The notes under the pieces: model-generated | Database searches by the model: none | What the model was told of the DNA's origin: nothing | What the model saw: only the letters and a program-made list of their open reading frames with translations | Part shown: piece after piece, positions 1-6,350 of the stretch | Layout: each line of letters begins with the position of its first letter | Numbering within the stretch: the stretch's first letter is position 1 | Source: Micrococcales bacterium | GTDB taxonomy: Bacteria > Actinomycetota > Actinomycetes > S36-B12 > UBA10799 | Direction of reading: 5' to 3' | Assembly (NCBI GenBank): GCA_016719135.1 | Contig: JADKAV010000038.1 | Location: 1-6,848, forward strand | DNA: 6,848 nucleotides | Made by a program: the position numbers and the translations under genes

Positions 1-393
1 GTCGTCGACGAGTACGGCGGCACGTCCGGGGTGGTCACGCTCGAGGATGTCGTCGAGGAGATCGTCGGCGATGTCGGGGACGAGCACGATCGCAGCCAGA
101 CGACCGGTCGACGCTATGTCGACGGGTCCTGGACCGTCCCGGGAATGTGGCGACCGGACGAGATCCGCACCAGGACCGGGGCGGAGATCCCGGACGGCCG
201 GGCCTACGAGACGGTCGGCGGCTTCGTCATGGCCGCCCTCGGGCGGGTGCCGGTCGTCGGGGACCGGGTGGACGGCATACCGGGATGGCGCCTGACGGTC
301 GCCGACATGGAGGGCCGCCGGGTCGACCGATTGCGCCTGATTCCCCTCCCACCCGCCGGTGCCGAGGACAGCGACGACGAGGGTATGCCGTGA
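1..393 (+). CDS. CNNM/CorC-type hemolysin-family transporter, 3' end (partial)
   Basis: This is the C-terminal part of a membrane protein whose gene begins before the window; frame 1 is open from base 1 to the TGA at 391-393. The first residues, VVDEYGGTSGVVTLEDVVEEIVGD (read in two parts: VVDEYGGTSG, then VVTLEDVVEEIVGD), are the classic end of the second CBS domain of the family. They are followed by a CorC_HlyC transporter-associated domain of about 80 residues (YVDGSW...PGMWRPDEI...ETVGGFVMAALGRVPVVGD). Family members have an N-terminal CNNM (DUF21) membrane domain, a CBS pair that binds adenine nucleotide, and this C-terminal domain; they are linked to Mg2+/Co2+ export or homeostasis. 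The gene overlaps the next CNNM gene by 4 bases, as in the mycobacterial Rv1842c-Rv1841c pair. The family call is secure; the transported substrate is not established. Confidence 0.93.
   Translation, partial: VVDEYGGTSGVVTLEDVVEEIVGDVGDEHDRSQTTGRRYVDGSWTVPGMWRPDEIRTRTGAEIPDGRAYETVGGFVMAALGRVPVVGDRVDGIPGWRLTVADMEGRRVDRLRLIPLPPAGAEDSDDEGMP
390..393 (+). promoter_or_regulatory. GTGA start/stop overlap (translational coupling)
   Basis: The GTG start of the second CNNM gene (390-392) overlaps the TGA stop of the first (391-393). A purine-rich GAGGG lies at 379-383, about 6 bases before the GTG, inside the end of the upstream gene. This arrangement supports re-initiation and stoichiometric production of the two membrane proteins; it is inferred from spacing only. 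Confidence 0.7.
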
Positions 394-1424
394 GCCTCGC
401 CATCTGGGTGACCATTGCCCTCCTGCTGCTCAATGCGTTCTTCGTCGGTGCTGAGTTTGCGGCGATGGCCGCGCGACGCAGCCAGCTCGAGCCGTTGGCG
501 GCGGAGGGGAGCCGGCGCGCGGCGACCTGCCTGCGAGCGAGCGAGCACATGGGGTCGGTGCTGGCGTGCGCGCAGTTGGGCATCACCTTGTGCTCGGTGC
601 TGCTCGGCGCATTCTCCGAGGCAGCGCTGCACCACGTCCTGGAAGGTCCGGCCGGCCGGCTCGGCTTGTCCGAGAGCATGACCTCTGCCGTCGCGCTCGC
701 CGGCGCGTTGCTGATCGTCGTCTATCTGCATGTCGTGGTCGGGGAGATGATCCCCAAGAACCTCTCGATCTCGGCGCCGGAGCGGGCGGCCCTGGTCCTG
801 GTGCCGCCGCTGTTCTGGTTGACACGCGTCCTCGGACCGTTCATTGCGGTCATGGAAGGGCTGGCCAAGTTCGTCGTCCGGCGTCTGGGCATCGAGCCCA
901 AGGACGAGATGACCAGCGCCTTCACCGCCGAAGAGGTCTCTCATATCGTCGCCGAATCCCACCGTGAAGGGCTGGTCCAGGAGGAGCAGTTCGGATTGGT
1001 CGGGGCGGCGCTGGAGTTCAGCGACAAGGATGCGGGGGAGGTCGGCATACCTCTGCGGGATCTGGTGACCGTGGCCGCCGACGCGACCCCGGAGCAGATC
1101 GAACGCCTCGTGGCCAAACACGGGTTCTCGCGCTTCCCGGTGCGGGGGAAGTCGGGAGACCTCGTCGGCTATCTCCACCTCAAGGACGTCCTGTATGCCG
1201 ATGCCGTCAAGCGCCGAGAACCGGTGCCGGCCAAGCGGATTCGCCGCCTCGCCACCGTGGCGGTGACCGATGAGGTCGAGGCTGTGCTTGCGACCATGCA
1301 GAGCACCGGGTCCCATCTCGCCCGGGTCGTGGACAGCAACGGAACCGTCACTGCGGTGGTCTTCCTCGAGGACGTCCTAGAGCAGCTCGTCGGTGAGGTC
1401 CAGGACGCGTCACAGAGGCGCTGA
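390..1424 (+). CDS. CNNM/CBS-domain membrane protein (Rv1841c-like, no CorC_HlyC tail)
   Basis: A 344-residue protein starting at the GTG at 390, chosen because it gives the family N-terminus (a hydrophobic helix, IWVTIALLLLNAFFVGAEF, residues 5-23). It overlaps the upstream stop as GTGA and has a GAGGG about 6 bases upstream. The in-frame ATG at 147 would only add sequence shadowing the upstream gene. The CNNM domain spans about residues 1-175, with hydrophobic segments near 5-28, 57-80, 97-118 and 127-155, and the hallmark GEMIPKN at 118-124. A CBS pair follows at about 205-335 (RFPVRGKSGDLVGYLHLKDVL, then VVDSNGTVTAVVFLEDVLEQL in the second half). The chain stops right after the second CBS domain, so the CorC_HlyC domain of its partner is missing; this matches the short member of the known tandem pair. 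The linker before the first CBS domain reads GEVGIPLRDLV where the family often has a VM-PR motif. It probably acts in membrane ion homeostasis together with the upstream product. Confidence 0.92.
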   Translation: MSLAIWVTIALLLLNAFFVGAEFAAMAARRSQLEPLAAEGSRRAATCLRASEHMGSVLACAQLGITLCSVLLGAFSEAALHHVLEGPAGRLGLSESMTSAVALAGALLIVVYLHVVVGEMIPKNLSISAPERAALVLVPPLFWLTRVLGPFIAVMEGLAKFVVRRLGIEPKDEMTSAFTAEEVSHIVAESHREGLVQEEQFGLVGAALEFSDKDAGEVGIPLRDLVTVAADATPEQIERLVAKHGFSRFPVRGKSGDLVGYLHLKDVLYADAVKRREPVPAKRIRRLATVAVTDEVEAVLATMQSTGSHLARVVDSNGTVTAVVFLEDVLEQLVGEVQDASQRR

Positions 1425-1427
1425 CCT

Positions 1428-2738
1428 TTAGTCGGCGGTCCACTGGGTCCAGGAGAGGTACCAGTCGCCCTCGCCGTTGCCGACCGAGACCGTGTTGGTC
1501 GGGTAGTCGACGGTGACCAGGTCGCCGGCCTGGGCGAGGCTGTAGAACCACGTGGCGTCGGCGGTAGTCAGGTGGATGCAGCCGTGGGAGGTGTTGGCGC
1601 GTCCGATGAGGCCGTCCCGCGGCGCCGCGTGCGTGTAGGTGCCGCTGTACGTCAGTTGGACGGTCCAATCGACTAGTTGGTCGTAATAGTTGGGGTCCTT
1701 CGTGTCGCAGGCGAGACCGGTGCTGCAGGAGGTCATTCGCGTCGTCCGGGCCTTACCGAGGACGACCATCGCCCCGCCCCAGGTCCGGAAGCCGGGTTTG
1801 CCCAGCCCGACCGGCATGGTGCGCAGGAGTTTCGATCCGCTGTAGACGCGCATCGTCAGTGAGGAGGGGTCGACGACGGCGTGGACGTCCGAGGTCACCG
1901 TGAAGGTCGTGGAGGCGGCGTTGGCGCCGAAGACCCCGCCGCCGAGGGGCACGCCGTCGATATCGCCGCTCACCTTTACGGTGGTCCCGAGCTTCCAGGG
2001 CTTCTCGGGGCGGTAGTCCACCCGCCTGTCACTCACCCAGCGCCAGGCCGCTCGCGTCGCTGGCGTCGCGCTCACCGTGAACTGCGTTAACGCTGCCGCA
2101 CGGTCCGTCACGGCTGCCCCGAACTCGACGACGATCGGCTGATAGACGCCCACGGTCGCGCCATCGCCGGGCCCGAGATAGGTGATGTGGATGACCTGGG
2201 CATTCGGCAACTGTGGGGTATGGACGGTCAGGCTCTTGGTGACCGGGTGGCCATCGGCCCCCTGCGCCCGGGCGCTGACGACATACGTGCTGGCCAGAGC
2301 GAGTGGGTGCGCCGGGGTCCATACGCCGGTCGTGGGCTCTCGATCGCCGTCGACGAGGGTGCCATCGGCGCTCCGGACGGACAGCTCGTTCAGACTCCCG
2401 TGCACGACGTGCACCTCGACAGGCGCCTCGGTGGAGACGGCCGTCTTGTCCGCCTTGCCGTCGAAGGGCCGGGCGGTGAGCGTGATCTCAGCAGGGGACA
2501 TGGGTGTGGCCGGTGCGTGGCTCGTCGACGGAGTCCCCGAAGCGCCCGAAGTGACCGGATCGTGGCATCCGGTCATCAGCCTCGCGGAAGCCACGAGTGT
2601 CGCGATCGCCAACCCGATCCGACGGGCTGTCGGCTTCCCGTCCCCGCCTGGTCCTCGCCCCCCGTGCCATGCGGTGTCGATCCGGGATCCTCGCAGATCC
2701 CGCCGATCACTCCCGTCGGAGCCGCTCGTCGGCGGCAC
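1428..2738 (-). CDS. L,D-transpeptidase lipoprotein (Ig-like domains + YkuD)
   Basis: The product is an exported L,D-transpeptidase that forms 3-3 crosslinks in peptidoglycan. From the GTG at 2738 it has 436 residues. A hydrophobic stretch ends in LMTGC at Cys58, a lipobox, so the protein is probably a membrane-anchored lipoprotein. Next come a Ser/Thr/Pro-rich linker, an Ig-like region, a second domain (TYLGPGDGATVGVYQPIVVEF ... RAAWRWVSDRRVDYRP), and then the YkuD catalytic domain. The catalytic motif is TSHGCIHL with Cys387, preceded by the upstream histidine in GTYTHAAPRDG. The C-terminal tail, GEGDWYLSWTQW, resembles that of mycobacterial LdtMt2-type enzymes. The start is uncertain: the GTG at 2738 has no clear ribosome site and gives an odd 40-residue lead before the signal peptide. 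An out-of-frame ATG at 2670 would give a compact signal peptide if one G of the six-base run at 2658-2663 were extra. The stop is 3 bases from that of the convergent CNNM gene, with no terminator between them. Confidence 0.9.
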   Translation of the reverse strand: MPPTSGSDGSDRRDLRGSRIDTAWHGGRGPGGDGKPTARRIGLAIATLVASARLMTGCHDPVTSGASGTPSTSHAPATPMSPAEITLTARPFDGKADKTAVSTEAPVEVHVVHGSLNELSVRSADGTLVDGDREPTTGVWTPAHPLALASTYVVSARAQGADGHPVTKSLTVHTPQLPNAQVIHITYLGPGDGATVGVYQPIVVEFGAAVTDRAAALTQFTVSATPATRAAWRWVSDRRVDYRPEKPWKLGTTVKVSGDIDGVPLGGGVFGANAASTTFTVTSDVHAVVDPSSLTMRVYSGSKLLRTMPVGLGKPGFRTWGGAMVVLGKARTTRMTSCSTGLACDTKDPNYYDQLVDWTVQLTYSGTYTHAAPRDGLIGRANTSHGCIHLTTADATWFYSLAQAGDLVTVDYPTNTVSVGNGEGDWYLSWTQWTAD

Positions 2739-2749
2739 TCGGATGAGCC

Positions 2750-3154
2750 GTGCACTTGGTGGGACTCCTGTCGAACGAATCAGGTCGGTTCTCCAGACCT
2801 GTGATCCGTCCGACGAGCTTGCGCCCACGCAGCCGCAGTCGCCAGCCAGCAACGAGTCGCCGGTTGACGAAGCTCAATGGCGAGCAACGATCACGTCTCA
2901 TCACTCGCTATCGCGAAGGCAGGTCGATCCCCCAACTCACGCAGGAGTTCGGCGCGCACGGTCAGACCATCCGCGAATTGCTGCTCGACGCCGGCGAAGA
3001 CGTCAAGACCTCGATGTCCCGATCGCTGACTGAAGCGCAGATCGCTCAGGCCGTGAGATTGCGGGCCGGCGGCGCCACCGTTGCCGAAGCGGCACGTGTG
3101 GTCGGCGGGTCTGAGAGTTCGGTGCGGCGAGCGTTGAAGATCAAAGGCTTATAG
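2750..3154 (+). CDS. Tandem helix-turn-helix protein, recombinase-associated type
   Basis: A GTG-initiated frame of 134 residues; a GTG at 2801 (117 residues) is an equally possible start, and neither has a convincing ribosome site. After a basic lead (RPRSRSRQPATSRR) come two similar helix-turn-helix units. The first is LTKLNGEQRSRLITRYREGR with SIPQLTQEFGAHGQTIRELL, about residues 40-78. The second is LTEAQIAQAVRLRAGGATVA followed by EAARVVGGSESSVRRALKIKGL, about 92-134. Repeated 'L-x-x-x-Q-x-x-x-A-V-x-L' helices with a Hin-like recognition helix are common in short actinobacterial proteins, and in the tails of proteins found next to serine recombinases. It may be a free DNA-binding protein or a broken-off tail of a recombinase; the frame also overlaps possible 5' ends of the transpeptidase gene on the other strand. 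Function is not assigned. Confidence 0.6.
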   Translation: MHLVGLLSNESGRFSRPVIRPTSLRPRSRSRQPATSRRLTKLNGEQRSRLITRYREGRSIPQLTQEFGAHGQTIRELLLDAGEDVKTSMSRSLTEAQIAQAVRLRAGGATVAEAARVVGGSESSVRRALKIKGL

Positions 3155-3684
3155 AGGGGCGTGACGTTTCGTGATTTCGCCATATGCCCATTAAGAAAGT
3201 CATCTAGGCCTATCGCCCTGGGGCATGAATAGTATTCACGCTGCCAACCCTTATCGGTCTGGCCCCGAAGCCCTGCATGATCAGCCAGGCGGCGCCAGTG
3301 AGTGGCATAGCCGCTGTAGCGAGCACCCACCACGGCCGTGGTACTTGGTCGAGGACTCCAAGTGGTGACAGTGTGAGTGGCGATACTGCAAATACAGCAG
3401 CGGCAATCAGGGAGAAAATGTACTGGCGCGAAGCGCAAAGCTGCATTATGAATGGTATGCACCAAATCCAGTGGTGCGACCAAGACACGGGCGAGGCCAA
3501 AAGACTGCCCATGGCACCCGCTACGACGAGAGTTGCCCTATCATTCCGCTCGTGCGCGCGACGAACTACGTAGTAGGCCGCGCCAAGGGCCGCGGCCTGA
3601 AGCGGGAGCGTTGCCAATGGATTAGGCGTGTCATCATGGAGGATTCGCGCGATGACTCCAACGAGAGACTGGTTATCGGGATAA

Positions 3685-3689
3685 CCCCC
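3685..3689 (-). other. Frameshift site 2 in GT87 gene (five-G run, one G short)
   Basis: The coding strand reads GTG GGG GTT ATC CCG. With a sixth G it reads GTG GGG GGT TAT CCC GAT AAC CAG, giving V-G-G-Y-P-D-N-Q, followed by the conserved S-L-x-G-V-x-A-R segment of the family. Confidence 0.85.
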
Positions 3690-4218
3690 ACCTCCCGAGC
3701 GTTCGGTTGAAAAAGCAACTTAAGCCAATATTGACGCGTGCTTGCTGGGTTGATCAGATATGACACCGCAATCGTGGCTAGGCCGGTTACCGCAACGCGA
3801 ATAATACTGCGCCAGTCGCGTTGTGCAACCAGGCAAATTACGAAAGCTGCCGGCACGAGCTTAATCCCTGCGGCCAGCCCAATGAGTACACCCCTGAATC
3901 GTCGGGGTAGCAAAAGGAGATCGACCACAACCAACGCAGCAAGGACCACATTGATTTGACCCTGTTGCACTGTGCGAAGTATCGGCTCGGAGAGTAGGCC
4001 AAAGTACCCGGCCAATAGTATTTGACCAGTCGGCCAGTTAAGTTCTCTTCCGAAGAGATACACGAACAGAGCATAGGCACACGCCGAGAGGACTAGGAGG
4101 AGTGAGATTGAGGCCACCCACGGAAGAAGAGCGAACACCGTGAAAGCGATAGCCGCAAAGGGCGGGTACGTGAAGACAAGCTCCCCTTGGCCATGGGTTC
4201 TGCTTTGGTAAAGTTCAT

Positions 4219-4222
4219 CCCC
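4219..4222 (-). other. Frameshift site 1 in GT87 gene (four-G run, one G short)
   Basis: On the coding strand the codons read TCG GGG ATG AAC, giving S-G-M-N and then nonsense. With a fifth G they read TCG GGG GAT GAA CTT TAC, giving S-G-D-E-L-Y, which is followed without a gap by the conserved F-T-Y-P-P segment. Confidence 0.85.
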
Positions 4223-4388
4223 GAAAGAATGGCTTCTGCGCCTCGACGGTACACCGCCAGGTCCTGGAAGCGGCTCGGTTCAGAAAGCCAGCTTTTATAC
4301 CGCAAGCCGATTAGGCCAGCAACTATCGCGGCTATGAGTACTATGATCTGCGACGAACGCGCAGTGAACGCTGGTGTCTTGAGGGACA

Positions 4389-4392
4389 TCAT
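4389..4392 (-). promoter_or_regulatory. ATGA stop/start overlap between I36-fusion and GT87 genes
   Basis: The ATG of the GT87 gene (4392-4390) overlaps the TGA of the upstream secreted-protein gene (4391-4389). A second in-frame ATG follows directly at 4389. The overlap indicates one transcript and coupled translation. Confidence 0.8.
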
Positions 4393-5720
4393 CCGGACTG
4401 GCGCACCTCAGAGGCTCTGCTGTCGGCACCAAGTATTGTCTGGATCGCAGCCTCTGCCGCTCGTCGTTCTTCGGCTGATAGCGTCAAGGCAAGGTCATGT
4501 ATGGATGTCATAACGAACCTAGCGTAGCCTGTTGATTCCTGGCAATCGAAATCGCGCGTTGCAGCAGCGATTTCGCTCGCTTCAAAGGTCATTCCGTGCG
4601 GAACGCCGCGGGGGAGTTCCGGGTAGCTGGACTGGAAGTCCGTTTGTAATGCTGCGGGCGTCGCGTAGTGGTAGCTATATTCGGCCATGCACTCGGACCA
4701 TTGTTTGGCGACTCGATCGAAGCCGACACGCCTTGCTATATTTTGTCGTAGGTGAAGGTTGAGATAGTTTGGTAGATACTCCACCTCTGCCCACTTCGCG
4801 ACCGAGCCGCCAAGAATCTCACGTGCCTCCGCGTAGCACCCACTGAGAGGCACCGTTATTTTGTAGTCGTTCGGTAAGATTACGGCTTGACGGTCAGACG
4901 CCACGTCTCCTAATAGGAGAGTTTCCGTGTTGGGATCCGTCGGCTCTTCGGCGTCCACGTTAAGATGGCCTGATCGCCAGACATTGTAACCATACTCGGC
5001 CCGATATGTGCGGTCGGGCATAGCTTGTGCTCGGCTGTCCTCAACTGTTGAATGGGGAAGATAAGAGCGCCCGCTGCGCCGTTTGACGCAGTCAGACACA
5101 AGACCATTCTGGGTCACTTCACGCCATGCCTCGAAATCCCAGTACGCGTCACTCAGCTCTGCCAAGTCTTTCGGTCGCATCTCCAGGACGGGAGACGGAA
5201 ACGGCACCTGCTGTTTGGTGTTTGGGTGGGGGGCTTCCGATTGGCAACCCGCCAGCTGGCAGCGAGGTTCCGCGACGAGCAAGGTCGTCGTGGCCTCGAT
5301 GCCAACGCTCTCAGCAAGTGCTGCCTCAATGGCGCTATTGACGTGATCACGTCGTTGTAAGACCGAAGATTCCCAGATTGGCGATGGTGTCTCCCGGGGA
5401 AATCCCTGATAACCGCCTGTGCGATCCGCCGCATCGTAGAGCCGGAAGCACGTTGCGCTGGTTCGGTTGTAGAGCGAGCTCGCACAGTCGCTCCAGGTGA
5501 GGCGCTTGAGACATGTTGACTGGCCCCAGATGCCCCAGTTGTTGTTTGATGAGCTGAGTTGTAGCCGCGCCCCGTTGTAGTTGGTGTCCACCCATGCGCA
5601 CAGATAGCCGCTGGCGCAATCTCCGATTGCTGCGTTCGCAGGTACGGCGACGCCGACGGATGCCACGCTGATCCCGAGTGCAGTTGCGAATGTGCCCGGA
5701 ACTGTGCGAATTTTCTTCAT
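4389..5720 (-). CDS. Secreted protein: I36/SMPI-like inhibitor domain fused to a lipoprotein-type C-terminal domain
   Basis: 443 residues. The start is fixed by a GAAGGAG ribosome site 6 bases upstream and a typical signal peptide (MKK..., hydrophobic core, cleavage after PANA at residue 30). Residues about 34-130 look like peptidase inhibitor family I36, whose founder is the Streptomyces metalloproteinase inhibitor SMPI. They hold two Greek-key-like units, CASGYLCAWVDTNYNG (35-50) and CFRLYDAADRTGGYQGF (91-107), with cysteines at 35, 41, 70, 79 and 91. Residues about 180-440 match my memory of a conserved domain in Streptomyces hypothetical lipoproteins. Landmarks are DCVKRR (210-215), AEYGYNVW (241-248), LSGCYAEAREILGG (292-305), WSECMAEYSYHY (341-352), and A-x-x-D-x-D-C ending at Cys393. 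The domain's function is unknown. The pieces meet around 131-180, where an LAGC lipobox-like motif sits at 156-159. The gene heads an operon with the GT87 gene. Protease inhibition is inferred from fold family only; no target is identifiable. Confidence 0.8.
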   Translation of the reverse strand: MKKIRTVPGTFATALGISVASVGVAVPANAAIGDCASGYLCAWVDTNYNGARLQLSSSNNNWGIWGQSTCLKRLTWSDCASSLYNRTSATCFRLYDAADRTGGYQGFPRETPSPIWESSVLQRRDHVNSAIEAALAESVGIEATTTLLVAEPRCQLAGCQSEAPHPNTKQQVPFPSPVLEMRPKDLAELSDAYWDFEAWREVTQNGLVSDCVKRRSGRSYLPHSTVEDSRAQAMPDRTYRAEYGYNVWRSGHLNVDAEEPTDPNTETLLLGDVASDRQAVILPNDYKITVPLSGCYAEAREILGGSVAKWAEVEYLPNYLNLHLRQNIARRVGFDRVAKQWSECMAEYSYHYATPAALQTDFQSSYPELPRGVPHGMTFEASEIAAATRDFDCQESTGYARFVMTSIHDLALTLSAEERRAAEAAIQTILGADSRASEVRQSG

Positions 5721-5726
5721 TCCGTG

Positions 5727-5733
5727 CTCCTTC
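5727..5733 (-). promoter_or_regulatory. Ribosome binding site of the I36-fusion gene
   Basis: GAAGGAG on the minus strand, 6 bases before the ATG at 5720. It is the strongest Shine-Dalgarno match in the window and fixes the start, which is also supported by the signal peptide that follows. Confidence 0.8.
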
Positions 5734-5993
5734 GTGTGATCGGGCTGGGAGCTTGATCAGCCCCCGCTGACGAGTCTGCGGGACGATCGGCCGAGCCGCA
5801 ACCGGAAGAGCCTACGCCCCGGGTGCGACACACGAGGGGGTTCTGGCTGGTAGTGCCGCATCCGCAAACTATGACGAGGAGCAATGATCAGAACCTGTGG
5901 ATACCTGAGGTCCGACTACGTGTACCCGCGTTGACGGATCCATCATGGCGTCCAAACCTCGTTAGAGATGGTAAACCTGAAGATGATGACCGC
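5734..5993. other. Leader / unassigned spacer between I36-fusion gene and IS256 remnant
   Basis: The stretch has no gene I can support. It should contain the promoter of the minus-strand I36/GT87 operon. The best minus-strand pair I see is TTGCGG and CAGACT with 17 bases between, which is weak. A short inverted repeat (CCCGC/GCGGG) lies at about 5763-5782. The plus-strand frame that runs into the transposase remnant is open from 5823, but its residues before about 5994 show no transposase resemblance. Confidence 0.4.
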
Positions 5994-6318
5994 GTCGCCA
6001 AGGTCACCGACGACCTCGACGTCCTGCTCGCGTTCTACGACTACCCCGCCGAGCACTGGATCCACCTGCGCACCACGAACCCGATCGAGTCGACCTTCGC
6101 CACCGTCCGCCTCCGACAGCGCGTCACCAAGGGCCCCGGCACCAGGGCCGCTGGCACCGCGATGGCGTTCAAGCTCATCGAGTCCGCACAACGCCGCTGG
6201 CGCGCGGTGAACGGCAATTCCCACCCGTCGACTCCGCGTCCGCGCCGGCGCCGAGTTCAAGAACGGCAAACTCGTCGAACGACCCGACGACTCAGAAGGT
6301 GACGCCCACGCCGCATGA
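5994..6318 (+). pseudogene. IS256-family transposase, C-terminal remnant
   Basis: Recognisable transposase sequence starts near VAKVTDDLDVLLAFYDYPAE and continues through HWIHLRTTNPIESTFATVRL and MAFKLIESAQRRWRAV. This is the C-terminal third of the actinobacterial IS256 (Mutator-type) transposases, which move DNA with a DDE catalytic core. Around 6206-6232 the frame is lost by one extra base. The next frame resumes the family ending as VRAGAEFKNGKLVERPDD and stops at the TGA at 6316-6318. The N-terminal two thirds, including the first catalytic aspartates, are absent, so the element cannot transpose by itself. Its right end lies just downstream. Confidence 0.88.
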
Positions 6319-6324
6319 CACGCC

Positions 6325-6350
6325 GATCCACAGGTCTTGACTATTCCTCG
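6325..6350 (+). repeat. IS256-type right terminal inverted repeat
   Basis: GATCCACAGGTCTTGACTAT plus TCCTCG resembles the usual outer end of actinobacterial IS256-family elements (GATCCACA...CTTGACAAT...CTC), 6 bases past the transposase stop. No left-end partner is visible in the window, so the insertion site duplication cannot be checked here. Confidence 0.6.

Larger units (their letters stand above)
3210..4392 (-). pseudogene. GT87 (DUF2029) polyprenol-phosphate-dependent mannosyltransferase, two frameshifts
   Basis: Three overlapping minus-strand frames together give one GT87 protein of about 394 residues, near normal family length. Frame one (start ATG 4392) carries a first membrane helix and the periplasmic loop motif FQDLAVYRRGAEAILSG, with the Asp that GT-C enzymes use. 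Adding one G to the four-G run at 4219-4222 continues it as DELYQSRTHGQGELVFTYPP, the expected next motif. Frame two runs on through several membrane helices and QQGQINVVLAALVVVDLL to LFQPNAREVG. Adding one G to the five-G run at 3685-3689 continues it as GYPDNQSLVGVIARILHDD. Frame three holds the family signature LLASPVSWSHHWIW and ends at 3210. The family includes PimE and Rv2181 of mycobacteria, which transfer mannose from polyprenyl-phosphate-mannose to glycolipids outside the membrane. As written the gene cannot make full-length protein; assembly error is a real alternative because both breaks are homopolymers. GC is lower than in the left flank. Substrate is inferred from the family only. 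Confidence 0.88.

Noticed and set aside
204..1316. Long antisense reading frame (370 residues) across both CNNM genes
   Set aside because: It is a shadow of high-GC coding DNA: rich in Arg, His, Asp and Gln, with no domain, while the plus strand carries two clear families.
1425..1427. Bidirectional terminator between the CNNM gene and the transpeptidase
   Set aside because: Only 3 bases separate the two stops, and I see no hairpin with T-run around them.
2182..3033. Plus-strand reading frame opposite the transpeptidase 5' half
   Set aside because: It is antisense to the signal peptide and Ig-like region, shows no recognisable motif, and overlaps the HTH gene in another frame.
5052..5360. 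Three overlapping plus-strand frames opposite the fusion gene
   Set aside because: The minus-strand gene has a signal peptide, ribosome site and domain motifs; these frames have none.
5763..5782. CCCGC/GCGGG inverted repeat upstream of the fusion gene as terminator
   Set aside because: The stem is only 5 bp with a 10-base loop and no T-run follows; it is likely chance at this GC.
5823..5993. Possible N-terminal part of the transposase frame
   Set aside because: The frame is open, but residues before VAKVTDDLD do not resemble IS256 transposases, so it was not counted as gene.
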